DNA of 16,103 nt from contig CAKUGF010000030.1 in assembly GCA_934654585.1 (NCBI GenBank), forward strand, positions 1 through 16,103, written 5' to 3'. Positions 1 through 8,077 of this stretch are shown in pieces; within the stretch, counting starts at the first letter, position 1, and each line of letters starts with the position of its first letter. Both the position numbers and the translations under genes were made by a program. Source of the stretch: an uncultured Collinsella sp. (GTDB lineage Bacteria > Actinomycetota > Coriobacteriia > Coriobacteriales > Coriobacteriaceae). The notes beneath the pieces were generated by a model. It was not told the DNA's origin. It saw nothing but the letters and a program-made list of their open reading frames with translations, and ran no database searches.

Positions 1-624
1 ATCAGCCCCGTCGAGCGCCTGCTGCAGCACAACCTGCTGGGTCCCGACACCATGCTCGGCCACTGCATCCACGTGACACCTGCCGAGATGGATATCGTCA
101 AGGAGTCCGGTACCTGGCTCGTCAACAACCCCGAATCCAATATGGGCAACGCCGTGGGCTGCGCTCCCGTGCTCGAGTTCTTCCGCCGCGGCATCCCCGT
201 GTGCATGGGCACCGACGCCTACACCCACGATATGCTCGAGAGCCTCAAGGTCTTCCTGATCATTCAGCGCCACAACGCCGCCATGCCCAATGTGGGCTGG
301 TGCGAGGCCATGACCATGCTGTTCGAGAACAATGCCAAGATGGCCAGCAAGTACTTCGACCGCAAGCTCGGCGTGCTCGAGGCCGGTGCCGCCGCCGACG
401 TCATCGTCATGGACTACAAGCCCTTTACGCCGCTGAGCGAGGAGAACATCGACGGCCACATGCTCTTTGGCATGATGGGCAAAAACTGCCGCACCACCAT
501 CATCAACGGCAAGGTTCTGTACAAGGATCGCGAGTTCGTCGGTATCGATGAGGAAAAGATCAACGCGTGGACCATGGCCGAGTCTAAGAAGCTCTGGGGC
601 ACGCTCAACGAGCGCACCTACTAA
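1..624 (+). CDS. ssnA: SsnA-type amidohydrolase, C-terminal part (5' end outside window)
   Basis: The frame is open from base 1 to TAA at 622-624, giving about 207 residues; the family is about 440 residues, so roughly the N-terminal half lies off the window. The visible part has amidohydrolase-superfamily hallmarks: a GHCIHV metal-binding His segment near residues 20-25, a MGTDAYTHDML segment whose Asp is the usual last metal ligand, and a C-terminal LEAGAAADVIVMDY strand typical of the closing beta domain. SsnA is a putative aminohydrolase that in E. coli and many gut anaerobes sits beside ygfK and xdhD in purine/uric acid degradation clusters; its exact substrate is not established. Here it lies 148 bp upstream of ygfK on the same strand, which supports the name. 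The first HxH metal site cannot be checked because it is outside the window. Confidence 0.88.
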   Translation: MSPVERLLQHNLLGPDTMLGHCIHVTPAEMDIVKESGTWLVNNPESNMGNAVGCAPVLEFFRRGIPVCMGTDAYTHDMLESLKVFLIIQRHNAAMPNVGWCEAMTMLFENNAKMASKYFDRKLGVLEAGAAADVIVMDYKPFTPLSEENIDGHMLFGMMGKNCRTTIINGKVLYKDREFVGIDEEKINAWTMAESKKLWGTLNERTY

Positions 625-640
625 TTCACATGTAGATTCA

Positions 641-674
641 CGCGCGTCGAATGTTTCGCCACATTCGACGCGCG
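641..674 (+). promoter_or_regulatory. Perfect 14-bp stem-loop between ssnA and ygfK
   Basis: CGCGCGTCGAATGT at 641-654 is exactly complementary to ACATTCGACGCGCG at 661-674, with a 6-nt loop. There is no T-tract after it (the next bases are TATAGG), so it is not a standard intrinsic terminator. It begins 16 bp after the ssnA stop and lies about 100 bp before the ygfK start. It could attenuate, stabilise the 3' end of the upstream message, or mark an RNA processing point that sets different levels of SsnA and YgfK. Confidence 0.7.
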
Positions 675-772
675 TATAGGCGGCCTCCGCGGGGTCGCCG
701 GCGCTGTGCTAGCGCTACACCGTATTTCGCCCGCCGCGCGGTCTCGTCGGGCGTTACAGAGAGGAGCTCATT

Positions 773-3772
773 ATGAGCGACATCATGAGGCCGATCCCGT
801 TTTCGCAGCTGATGAACTGGATCATCGAGGAGCACAAGACCCAGGGCGCCGTCTTTGGCGTGCGCAAGATGGTCACGACCAACCAGGAGGGTGCGCTTCC
901 CATTTTTGACGAGCGCATCGAGACCCCGTTTGGCCCGGCCGCCGGCCCCAACACGCAGCTTGCCCAGAACATCGTGGCCTCTTATGTGGCCGGTTCTCGC
1001 TTCTTTGAGCTCAAGACCGTCCAGGTTATGGACGGCGAGGAGCTTTCCAAGTGCGTGAACAAGCCCTGCATCGTGGCGCAGGACGAGTGCTACAACTGCG
1101 AGTGGTCGACCGAGCTCGAGGTTCCGCAGGCATATGCCGAGTACGTGAAGGCATGGTTCGCCTGCCACCTCATCGCCCGCGAGTATGGCCTGGGCAGCCC
1201 GGACGGCTTTGTCTTTAACATGTCCGTGGGCTATGACCTCGAGGGCATCAAGAGCCCCAAGGTCGACGCCTACATCGAAGGCATGAAGGACGCCAGCGGC
1301 TCCGAGGTCTGGAACGAGTGCCGCGAGTGGGCACTTGCCAACCTGGACAAGTTCGAGCATGTCGACGCCGCGTTTGTCGAGTCCATTCCGGCACGCGTCT
1401 CCAACTCCATCACCGAGTCCACCCTGCATGGCTGCCCGCCGGCCGAGATCGAGCGCATCGCGACCTATCTGATCACCGAAAAGGGCCTCAACACCTACAT
1501 CAAGTGCAACCCCACGCTGCTGGGCTATGAGTTTGCACGACAGCGCCTCAACGAGCTGGGCTTTGACTACATCGTCTTCGATGACACGCACTTCCGCGAG
1601 GACCTGCAGTGGGTCGACGCCGTGCCCATGTTTGAGCGCCTGATTGCCCTGTGCGCCGAGCGCGGCCTGGAGTTTGGCGTTAAGCTGACCAACACCTTCC
1701 CCGTCGACGTGACGAGAAACGAGCTGCCCTCCACCGAGATGTACATGTCCGGCCGTTCGCTGTTCTCGCTGACCATCGAGGCCGCCCGCCGCATTACCGA
1801 GCAGTTCGACGGCAAGCTGCGCATCAGCTACTCCGGCGGTGCCACGGTCTACAACATCCGCTCCCTGTATGACGCAGGCATTTGGCCTGTTACCCTGGCG
1901 ACTGACGTGCTCAAGCCCGGCGGTTACGAGCGCTTTAGCCAGATGGCCGGCGAGTTCACCGACCTGGACGGCAAGCCGTTCGCGGGCGTCTCGCTCGACG
2001 CCGTGACCGCGATCCAGACCGATTCGCTCACCAACCCGCTCTACAAGAAGCCGCTGCGCCCGCTGCCCGACCGCAAGGTCGCCGGCAAGAGCCCGCTCAA
2101 TGACTGCTTCACCACGCCGTGTCGCACGAGCTGCCCCATCCAGCAGGACATTCCCGCCTATCTGGCGGCTGTTGACGAGGGCCGCTACGAGGACGCGCTC
2201 AACATCATCATCGAGCGCAACGCTCTGCCGTTCATCACCGGCACCATCTGCCCGCATCCCTGCGGCCGCGCCTGCGAGCGCGCGTTCTACGAGCCCGAGG
2301 GCGCCCAGATTCGCGCCAGCAAGCTCAAGGCTGCCCGCGAGGCCATGACCGCCGTGCTGCCCAAGCTGCGCGCCCAGGCTATCGCCAACGACGGCGAGCG
2401 CAACGTTGCCGTTATCGGCGGCGGCCCGGCTGGTCTGGCGACGGCGTTCTTCCTGACGCGTGCCGGCGTGCCCGTCACCATCTTCGAGGCCCGCGACTCC
2501 CTCGGCGGTGTGGTCCGTCACGTGATCCCCGAGTTCCGCATTGCCAGCGACGATATCTCGCACGATGCTGAGCTCTGCCTGGCCTTTGGCGCCAAGGTGC
2601 AGCTCAACGCCCGCGTGGAGTCCATCGACGAGCTCAAGGCTCAGGGCTTTACCGACGTGGTCGTGGCCACCGGTGCCTGGATGCCCGGCTCTGCCGGCCT
2701 GGGCGAGGGTGCCGAGCTCGACGTGCTGGAATTCCTCGAGGCCGCCAAGAAGGGCGAGAAGCTCGAGCTGGGCGAGGATGTTGTGGTCATCGGCGCCGGC
2801 AACACCGCCATGGACGCCGCCCGCGTGGCCAAGCGCCTGGACGGCGTGAAGAACGTGCGCCTGGTCTATCGCCGCACCAAGAAGCAGATGCCCGCCGACG
2901 AGGAAGAGCTCGATCTTGCTCTTGCCGAAGGTGTCGAGTTCTGTGAGCTGCTGGCCCCCAAGGCACTCAACGGTGCCGTGCTGACCTGCGATGTTATGGA
3001 GCTTGGCGAGCCGGATGCAAGCGGCCGTCGCAGCCCCGTCGCCACGGGCGAGACCGTCGAGCTGCCCGCCACCACGGTGATCTGCGCCGTGGGCGAGGGC
3101 ATCGATGCCAGCCTGTACGACGCCGCGGGCGTTGAGCACGACCGTCGCGGCCGCCTTGCCGCCACCTCCACCGGTGTCGATGGCGTCTGGGCTGCCGGTG
3201 ACTGCCGCCGCGGTCCGGCCACCGTGGTCGAGGCCATCGCCGACGCCGCCGAGGTCGCCCGCGCCATTGCCGGTGTGAACTTTAACAAGTACGCCGACTG
3301 CAACGAGCAGGCTGGTCGCGAGGACACCTGCTACGAGCGCAAGGGCACCCTGTGCCGCGATAAGCGCAACTGCACCAAGACCCGCTGCCTGGGCTGTGGC
3401 TCGGTGTGCGAGGTCTGCTGCGACGTGTGCCCCAACCGCGCCAACGTGGCCATTAAGGTTCCGGGTCTGGACAAGCACCAGGTCGTCCATGTTGACGGTA
3501 TGTGCAACGAGTGCGGCAACTGCGCCGTGTTCTGCCCCTATCAGGAGGGCCGTCCCTACAAGGACAAGCTCACCCTGTTCTGGAGCGAACAGGACATGGA
3601 GAACTCCGAGAACGAGGGCTTCCTGGCCGTGGACGAGGATCACTTTAAGGTCCGCGTCGCCGGCACGGTCCGTACCGTCTCGGTCGATGCCGTCAACACT
3701 GGCCTTCCCGAGGCCATCCGCCTGACCATCAGGGCTGTGCGCGACAACTATTCGTATCTCCTTAAGAAATAA
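773..3772 (+). CDS. ygfK: YgfK-family flavin/iron-sulfur oxidoreductase ('putative selenate reductase subunit YgfK')
   Basis: This 999-residue protein is close to the family length (E. coli YgfK about 1030). The N-terminal ~430 residues resemble a dihydroorotate dehydrogenase-like barrel. A GltD-type cysteine domain follows: C445, C450, C454, then C493, C497, C501. Next come an FAD-binding GGGPAGLATAFF motif near 547 and a second Rossmann motif, VVVIGAGNTAMDAA, near 670 for NAD(P)H. The C-terminus has cysteine clusters, CLGCGSVCEVCCDVCP near 872 and CNECGNCAVFCP near 911, fit for [4Fe-4S] centres. The start ATG is set by GAGAGGAG at 759-766. It is probably cytosolic and moves electrons between NAD(P)H and the Fe-S carriers of the hydroxylase encoded downstream. 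The selenate reductase name is historical; in gut anaerobes ygfK is part of purine/uric acid clusters. The next gene starts 10 bp after its stop. Confidence 0.92.
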   Translation: MSDIMRPIPFSQLMNWIIEEHKTQGAVFGVRKMVTTNQEGALPIFDERIETPFGPAAGPNTQLAQNIVASYVAGSRFFELKTVQVMDGEELSKCVNKPCIVAQDECYNCEWSTELEVPQAYAEYVKAWFACHLIAREYGLGSPDGFVFNMSVGYDLEGIKSPKVDAYIEGMKDASGSEVWNECREWALANLDKFEHVDAAFVESIPARVSNSITESTLHGCPPAEIERIATYLITEKGLNTYIKCNPTLLGYEFARQRLNELGFDYIVFDDTHFREDLQWVDAVPMFERLIALCAERGLEFGVKLTNTFPVDVTRNELPSTEMYMSGRSLFSLTIEAARRITEQFDGKLRISYSGGATVYNIRSLYDAGIWPVTLATDVLKPGGYERFSQMAGEFTDLDGKPFAGVSLDAVTAIQTDSLTNPLYKKPLRPLPDRKVAGKSPLNDCFTTPCRTSCPIQQDIPAYLAAVDEGRYEDALNIIIERNALPFITGTICPHPCGRACERAFYEPEGAQIRASKLKAAREAMTAVLPKLRAQAIANDGERNVAVIGGGPAGLATAFFLTRAGVPVTIFEARDSLGGVVRHVIPEFRIASDDISHDAELCLAFGAKVQLNARVESIDELKAQGFTDVVVATGAWMPGSAGLGEGAELDVLEFLEAAKKGEKLELGEDVVVIGAGNTAMDAARVAKRLDGVKNVRLVYRRTKKQMPADEEELDLALAEGVEFCELLAPKALNGAVLTCDVMELGEPDASGRRSPVATGETVELPATTVICAVGEGIDASLYDAAGVEHDRRGRLAATSTGVDGVWAAGDCRRGPATVVEAIADAAEVARAIAGVNFNKYADCNEQAGREDTCYERKGTLCRDKRNCTKTRCLGCGSVCEVCCDVCPNRANVAIKVPGLDKHQVVHVDGMCNECGNCAVFCPYQEGRPYKDKLTLFWSEQDMENSENEGFLAVDEDHFKVRVAGTVRTVSVDAVNTGLPEAIRLTIRAVRDNYSYLLKK

Positions 3773-3782
3773 GGGACCCCTT

Positions 3783-4262
3783 ATGGCCAAATCCATCCAA
3801 CATAACGTGGCCTACGTTGCCTGCGGAAGCGGCTGTGCTTCCGCAGTCGGCGACGCCCGCTGCAGCGAAGGCTGCATTGGCTGTGGCGCCTGCGTCACGG
3901 CCTGCCCCCACGGTGCCATCGCACTGGTCGATGGCGTCGCCCGCGTGGACCGCTCCAAGTGCACGGGCTGCGGCCTGTGCGGTATGGCGTGCCCGCAGCG
4001 CGTGATCGCCTTCGTCCCCGGCTACCAGAACATCCTGGTGCGCTGCAACAACACCGATAAGGGCGCCATTGCCCGCAAGATCTGCGACACGAGCTGCATC
4101 GGTTGCGGCATGTGCGCCAAAAAGTGCCCTGCCGGCGCTATCCGCATCGAGGACAACTGCGCCCATATCGACGGCGCGGACTGCCTGTCGTGCGGCATGT
4201 GCGCCGTCGTCTGCCCACATGGCGCCATTCACGACCGCACCGGCATCGCCGCCGGCGTGTAG
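3783..4262 (+). CDS. RnfB-like ferredoxin with four [4Fe-4S] cluster motifs
   Basis: This 159-residue, Cys-rich soluble protein has four CxxCxxCxxxCP motifs: C31/34/37/41, C60/63/66/70, C105/108/111/115 and C134/137/140/144. They are arranged as two bacterial 2[4Fe-4S] ferredoxin pairs joined by a CNNTDKGAIARKIC segment. That linker and the order of motifs match the C-terminal half of RnfB, but RnfB's membrane helix and its first cluster region are absent. Further cysteines (C14, C18, C27, C88, C101, C126) may support the fold or another cofactor. AAGGGA, overlapping the ygfK stop, acts as ribosome site. The gene is packed 10 bp after ygfK and 12 bp before the hydroxylase, so it is almost certainly the electron carrier between those two proteins (inference). 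It has no signal peptide. Confidence 0.88.
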   Translation: MAKSIQHNVAYVACGSGCASAVGDARCSEGCIGCGACVTACPHGAIALVDGVARVDRSKCTGCGLCGMACPQRVIAFVPGYQNILVRCNNTDKGAIARKICDTSCIGCGMCAKKCPAGAIRIEDNCAHIDGADCLSCGMCAVVCPHGAIHDRTGIAAGV

Positions 4263-4274
4263 AAGGGAATCACC

Positions 4275-7052
4275 ATGGCACAGGAATTCACTTTTACCGT
4301 TAACGGCGTGGAGCGCACGACGACGGAAAACAAGCCGCTGCTGCGCTACCTGCGCGACGACCTGAACATCCACTCCGCCAAGGACGGCTGCTCCGAGGGC
4401 GCGTGCGGTACCTGCACCATCCACGTGGACGGTGCGGCCGTCAAGGCCTGCGTACTGACCACCGCCCTTGCCGCCGGCCGTAACATCGTGACCGTCGAGG
4501 GCCTGCCCCAGGACGTGCGCGAGGCCTTTGTGTACGCGTTTGGCGCCGTGGGCGCCGTGCAGTGCGGCTTTTGCATCCCCGGCATGGTCATGGCGGGTGC
4601 GGCGCTCATCGCCGAGGATCCCGAGCCCACCGAGGAGCAGATCAAGTACGCCATCCGCGGCAACGTCTGCCGCTGCACCGGCTACAAAAAGATCATCGAG
4701 GGCATTTCGCTGGCCGCTGCGGTGCTCCGCGGCGAAAAGCAGATCGATGAGGACCTGGAGCGCGGCGACGACTACGGCGTGGGCAAGCGCGCCTTCCGTA
4801 TCGACGTGCGCAAGAAGGTACTCGGTGAGGGAAAGTATCCCGACGACATCGACGAGTACGATCAGCCGGGTCTGACCTATGCCAGCGCGGTGCGTTCCAA
4901 GTATCCGCGCGCCCGCGTGCTCTCCATCGACACCTCCAAGGCCGAGGCCCTGCCCGGCGTGGTGGGCATCCTGCGCGCCGAGGACGTGCCGGTCAACCAG
5001 GTCGGCCACCTTATCCAGGACTGGGACGTCATGATCGCCCAGGGCGATATCACCCGCTGCGTGGGCGACGCCATCGTGCTGGTGGTTGCCGAGGACGAGG
5101 CGACACTCGAGAAGGCCAAGAAGCTCGTGAAGATCGACTACGAGCCGCTGGAGCCCGTGCGTAATATTGTCGAGGCAAGGGCTGCCGACGCCCCGCGCCT
5201 GCACGACAGCTTCTTTGCCTTTGGCAATACCGTGGAGCTCAAGGACAACGTGTGCCAGAGCCGTCACGTGACGCGCGGTGATGCCGCCAAGGCGCTGGCC
5301 GAGAGCGCGTTTACCGTGACGCAGCGCTTTACCACGCCCTTTACCGAGCATGCCTTCTTGGAGCCCGAGTGCGCCGTGGCCTTCCCGTACAAGAACGGCG
5401 TCAAGGTGCAGTCGACCGACCAGGGTGCCTACGACACGCGCAAAGAGTGCGCCCACATGTTTGGCTGGGACAACGAGCCCGAGCGCGTGGTCGTCGAGAC
5501 CATGCTCGTGGGTGGCGGCTTTGGCGGCAAGGAGGACGTGTCCGTCCAGCACCTGGCCGCGCTTGCTGCCTATAAGCTCCAGCGTCCCGTGAAGTGCAAG
5601 CTCACTCGCGCCGAGTCGCTCGCGTTCCATCCCAAGCGTCACGCCATGGACGGCACCTTTACGCTGGGCTGCGACGCCGAGGGCAACTTTACCGGTCTGG
5701 ACTGCGAGATCAACTTTGATACCGGCGCCTATGCGTCGCTGTGCGGCCCGGTGCTCGAGCGCGCCTGCACGCATGCCGTCGGCCCCTACAAGTACCAGAA
5801 CACCGACATTCGCGGCTTTGGCTACTACACCAACAACCCGCCGGCCGGTGCCTTCCGCGGCTTTGGCGTGTGTCAGTCCGAGTTTGCGCTCGAGAGCCTG
5901 ATCGACCTGCTGGCCGAGAAGGTCGGCCTGGATCCGTGGGAGATTCGCTACAAGAACGCGATTGAGCCGGGCGAGGTGCTGCCCAACGGCCAGATTGCCG
6001 ACTGCTCCACGGCGCTGAAGGAGACGCTGCTCGAGGTCAAGGATGCCTACTATGCGCATCCCGGCCACGCTGGCATCGCCTGTGCCATGAAGAATGCCGG
6101 CGTGGGCGTGGGCCTGCCCGATGCCGGTCGCTGCAAGATTCGCGTCGAGGGCGGCCGTGCCGTGGTCTATGCCGCCACGTCCGACATCGGCCAGGGCTGC
6201 AACACCGTCTTTTTGCAGGACGTTGCCGAGGCTTGCGGTCTGCCGCTGAGCTGCATTGCCAACGGCGAGTGCTCCACCGAGAACGCGCCCGATTCGGGTA
6301 CCACGTCTGGCTCGCGTCAGACGGTCGTGACCGGCGAGGCCGTGCGCGGCGCCGCCTTCTTGCTGCGCGACGCCATGTTTGGCGTCGAGGCCGGCAAGCC
6401 CGCGCCTGCTGCCACGGTTGCCGCCCATGGCGACGGCGTCAAGATCGAGTACGACGACGGTCGCGCCTATCAGCTGCGCTCGCAGGAACTCGTCGCCGGT
6501 CAGGGCATGCATCCTCAGGACCCCGCGGCTGCCATCAAGGCGCTCGAGGGCTGCGAGTTTAGCTACGTGTACTTGGAGCCGACCGACAAGCTGGGCGCCG
6601 ACGTGCCCAACCCCAAGAGCCACATCTGCTACGGCTTTGCCACGCATGTGGTCATCCTGGACGACAACGGTCGCGTGAGCGAGGTCTATGCCGCGCACGA
6701 TTCGGGCAAGGTGGTCAACCCCATTTCGATCCAGGGCCAGATCGAAGGCGGCGTGCTCATGGGTATGGGCTATGCGCTTACCGAGGACTGGCCGCTCAAG
6801 GACTGCGTGCCCCAGGCCAGGTACGGCACGCTCGGTCTGTTCCGTGCGCCCGAGATTCCGGATATCCACGCCATCTACGTGGAGAAGGATGAGCTGCTGC
6901 CCGTGGCATACGGCGGCAAGGGTATCGGCGAGATCGCAACGATCCCCACGGCGCCCGCCGTGCAGAACGCCTATCGCGCATTTGACGGCAAGCTGCGCCC
7001 GGATCTGCCCATGGTGGATACGCCGTACAGCCGTGCCCGTCACCGCGGGTAG
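4275..7052 (+). CDS. xdhD: XdhD-type selenium-dependent molybdenum hydroxylase / xanthine dehydrogenase (fused 2Fe-2S and Mo domains)
   Basis: This 925-residue protein fuses the small Fe-S subunit to the large Mo subunit, as in E. coli XdhD (956 aa). Plant-type 2Fe-2S cysteines are C39, C44, C47, C59; the second 2Fe-2S set is C97, C100, C132, C134. The Mo domain has GGGFGGKE at 413-420, GAFRGFG at 525-531 and KGIGE with catalytic-type Glu886, all xanthine dehydrogenase family signatures. The likely reaction is hydroxylation of a purine such as hypoxanthine or xanthine (or the reverse reduction of urate) with a molybdopterin cytosine dinucleotide cofactor. In this subfamily a selenido ligand on Mo is proposed; no selenocysteine codon is needed. 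AGAAGGGA at 4261-4268 precedes the ATG. No FAD subunit is fused or adjacent, so electrons probably leave through the ferredoxin gene just upstream. A strong terminator follows. Confidence 0.9.
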   Translation: MAQEFTFTVNGVERTTTENKPLLRYLRDDLNIHSAKDGCSEGACGTCTIHVDGAAVKACVLTTALAAGRNIVTVEGLPQDVREAFVYAFGAVGAVQCGFCIPGMVMAGAALIAEDPEPTEEQIKYAIRGNVCRCTGYKKIIEGISLAAAVLRGEKQIDEDLERGDDYGVGKRAFRIDVRKKVLGEGKYPDDIDEYDQPGLTYASAVRSKYPRARVLSIDTSKAEALPGVVGILRAEDVPVNQVGHLIQDWDVMIAQGDITRCVGDAIVLVVAEDEATLEKAKKLVKIDYEPLEPVRNIVEARAADAPRLHDSFFAFGNTVELKDNVCQSRHVTRGDAAKALAESAFTVTQRFTTPFTEHAFLEPECAVAFPYKNGVKVQSTDQGAYDTRKECAHMFGWDNEPERVVVETMLVGGGFGGKEDVSVQHLAALAAYKLQRPVKCKLTRAESLAFHPKRHAMDGTFTLGCDAEGNFTGLDCEINFDTGAYASLCGPVLERACTHAVGPYKYQNTDIRGFGYYTNNPPAGAFRGFGVCQSEFALESLIDLLAEKVGLDPWEIRYKNAIEPGEVLPNGQIADCSTALKETLLEVKDAYYAHPGHAGIACAMKNAGVGVGLPDAGRCKIRVEGGRAVVYAATSDIGQGCNTVFLQDVAEACGLPLSCIANGECSTENAPDSGTTSGSRQTVVTGEAVRGAAFLLRDAMFGVEAGKPAPAATVAAHGDGVKIEYDDGRAYQLRSQELVAGQGMHPQDPAAAIKALEGCEFSYVYLEPTDKLGADVPNPKSHICYGFATHVVILDDNGRVSEVYAAHDSGKVVNPISIQGQIEGGVLMGMGYALTEDWPLKDCVPQARYGTLGLFRAPEIPDIHAIYVEKDELLPVAYGGKGIGEIATIPTAPAVQNAYRAFDGKLRPDLPMVDTPYSRARHRG

Positions 7053-7060
7053 GGTAGAGC

Positions 7061-7089
7061 GCGGACGGCATTGCTGACGGGCCGTCCGC
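7061..7089 (+). other. GC-rich hairpin just after xdhD
   Basis: GCGGACGGC at 7061-7069 pairs with GCCGTCCGC at 7081-7089 across an 11-nt loop. It lies 8 bp after the xdhD stop and lacks a T-run. It probably protects the 3' end or assists the strong terminator 30 bp downstream. Confidence 0.55.
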
Positions 7090-7120
7090 ACTTACCATCA
7101 ACTGCATAAGCTGCGCCTTT

Positions 7121-7155
7121 AGCCCCGGTTCTCTTGCGAGCCGGGGCTTTTTCTT
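7121..7155 (+). terminator. Intrinsic terminator of the ssnA-ygfK-xdhD cluster
   Basis: An 11-bp stem (AGCCCCGGTTC at 7121-7131 with GAGCCGGGGCT at 7138-7148, one G-U pair) has a 6-nt loop. Five Ts at 7148-7152, then C and three more Ts, follow directly. This is a classic rho-independent terminator, oriented to end transcription from xdhD. Confidence 0.9.
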
Positions 7156-7160
7156 TGGAG

Positions 7161-7300
7161 TGGAAGCTGCGTCCCTGAATCCTCAGAGTGGGACATGCTT
7201 TCCCAACGGGGCTGCATGCGGAAGCTGCATCCCGGAATGAGCGTTCAGAATGGGGCGCATTTTCCGGTAGAGGCCTGGGGCGGAAAGCGCGTCCCGGAAT
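7161..7300. repeat. REP-like imperfect repeat units (two full, one half)
   Basis: A 20-bp core of the form GGAAGCTGCGTCCCGGAAT, with small changes, occurs at 7161-7180, 7219-7238 and 7281-7300, spaced 58 and 62 bp. Within the first two units the core is followed by a degenerate reverse complement (GGGACATGCTTTCC at 7190-7203; GGGGCGCATTTTCC at 7252-7265), so each can fold into an imperfect 14-bp hairpin. The third keeps only the left arm. This is the look of an extragenic palindromic (REP/MITE-like) element that has duplicated and decayed. Confidence 0.6.
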
Positions 7301-7353
7301 AAGGGCGATTTAGTGATCAGGTGGTTGAGCGAGCGTCGCGCCAAGGATGCCAA

Positions 7354-7430
7354 GCGTAAAACCTACATCGAGAATGGCGTAAAACCTACATTGAGAACGG
7401 CGTAAAAACTACATCAAGAATGGCGTAATT
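7354..7430. repeat. 23-bp tandem repeat, 3.3 copies
   Basis: Units at 7354-7376, 7377-7399 and 7400-7422 share the pattern GCGTAAAA(C/A)CTACAT followed by (C/T)(G/A)AGAA(T/C)G; a partial fourth begins at 7423. They are head to tail without spacers, so this is not a CRISPR array. The 23-bp period breaks any reading frame. Length polymorphism between strains is likely. No function can be read from it. Confidence 0.8.
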
Positions 7431-7471
7431 GCGCAGGATAGCGTCGCCCGCTGGTGCTACAGGGCGGTTGA

Positions 7472-7987
7472 CCTGCAAACCTTGGGCTTTCGGACGAGCT
7501 TGCGCAAGAGGCAGCAAGCCAGTACGTGCGCTCGAAGGCCCGCGTTCGCGTGCGCCCCAAGCGCTACTTCTGCGACCCGTCACTTGCGGCGGCGTTACTG
7601 GGGGCTACCCCTGAGCGGCTGCTTGGCGATATGCAAACGCTGGGGATGCTCTTTGAGAACCTCGTTCTGCGCGACGTGCGCGTGTTCCTTTCCACCTACG
7701 GCGGTGTCGACAACAGCGTCCATTATTTCCGAGATGAGAAGGGCCTTGAGGTCGATCTGATCGTTGAGCACGACGGGCGCTGGGGTGCCATCGAGGTCAA
7801 GCTGAGCGATGCGAAGGCAGACGACGGAGCGAGAAGCCTCAAGGCGCTGGAGAGGATAGTACTCTCTAATCCTGCCACCCAGAATGCCGCGCCGGCTTTT
7901 TTGGCGGTCGTTGTTGGAAAGGGGAGTATCGCCTACACACGCGACGACGGAGTGGCAGTGATCCCCATGGCGGCACTTGGGGCGTAG
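7472..7987 (+). pseudogene. C-terminal remnant of a DUF4143-type ATPase
   Basis: The frame opens after TGA at 7469-7471 and ends with TAG at 7985-7987. From about 7526 the translation RSKARVRVRPKRYFCDPSLA, then a segment beginning LGMLFENLVLRDVRVF, a DEKGLEVDLIVEHDGR segment and a WGAIEVKLSD strand match the C-terminal DUF4143 domain of bacterial AAA_14/DUF4143 ATPases. That domain has a nuclease-like E-V-K strand. Full proteins are about 400-450 residues with an N-terminal P-loop domain; that part is missing and nothing like it can be seen upstream, where repeats lie instead. The most likely start, GTG at 7526, has no good ribosome site. I take it as a truncated gene, though a short DUF4143 protein of about 153 residues could still be made. 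Confidence 0.75.
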
Positions 7988-8042
7988 TGGCTTTGCGGTG
8001 TGGGGGGCGCGGGGTGCCAAGGCCTCGTAACCGAAAAACCAT

Positions 8043-8071
8043 TTGTTAAATCCGACGCCCATGGGTAGAAT
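8043..8071 (+). promoter_or_regulatory. Candidate promoter reading toward the 3' end of the 41-aa peptide gene
   Basis: TTGTTA at 8043-8048 (4 of 6 with the -35 consensus) is separated by exactly 17 bp from TAGAAT at 8066-8071 (5 of 6 with the -10). Initiation would fall near 8078. No protein gene starts downstream on this strand for over 400 bp, so the product would be a small RNA antisense to the minus-strand peptide mRNA. Predicted from sequence only. Confidence 0.4.
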
Positions 8072-8077
8072 GGTGTC

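Noticed and set aside
773..3772. True selenate reductase
   Set aside because: The family name is historical. The protein has flavin, NAD(P)H and Fe-S motifs but no molybdopterin domain, and its context is purine catabolism.
638..7091. Two very long minus-strand open frames (about 1050 and 1110 codons) opposite ygfK and xdhD
   Set aside because: They are antisense shadows: strong G/C third-position bias in the real genes removes stops on the other strand. Their translations are low-complexity, rich in His, Gly, Ala, Leu and Val, with no domain, while the plus frames have clear motifs.
7354..7430. CRISPR array
   Set aside because: The 23-bp units are directly adjacent with no spacers, and no cas gene is present.
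7386..7583. 65-codon minus-strand frame across the tandem repeat
   Set aside because: It runs through the 23-bp repeats, where frame changes with each unit, and overlaps the DUF4143 remnant antisense.
7595..8062. 155-codon minus-strand frame
   Set aside because: Antisense to the DUF4143 remnant, whose plus-strand translation matches a known domain.
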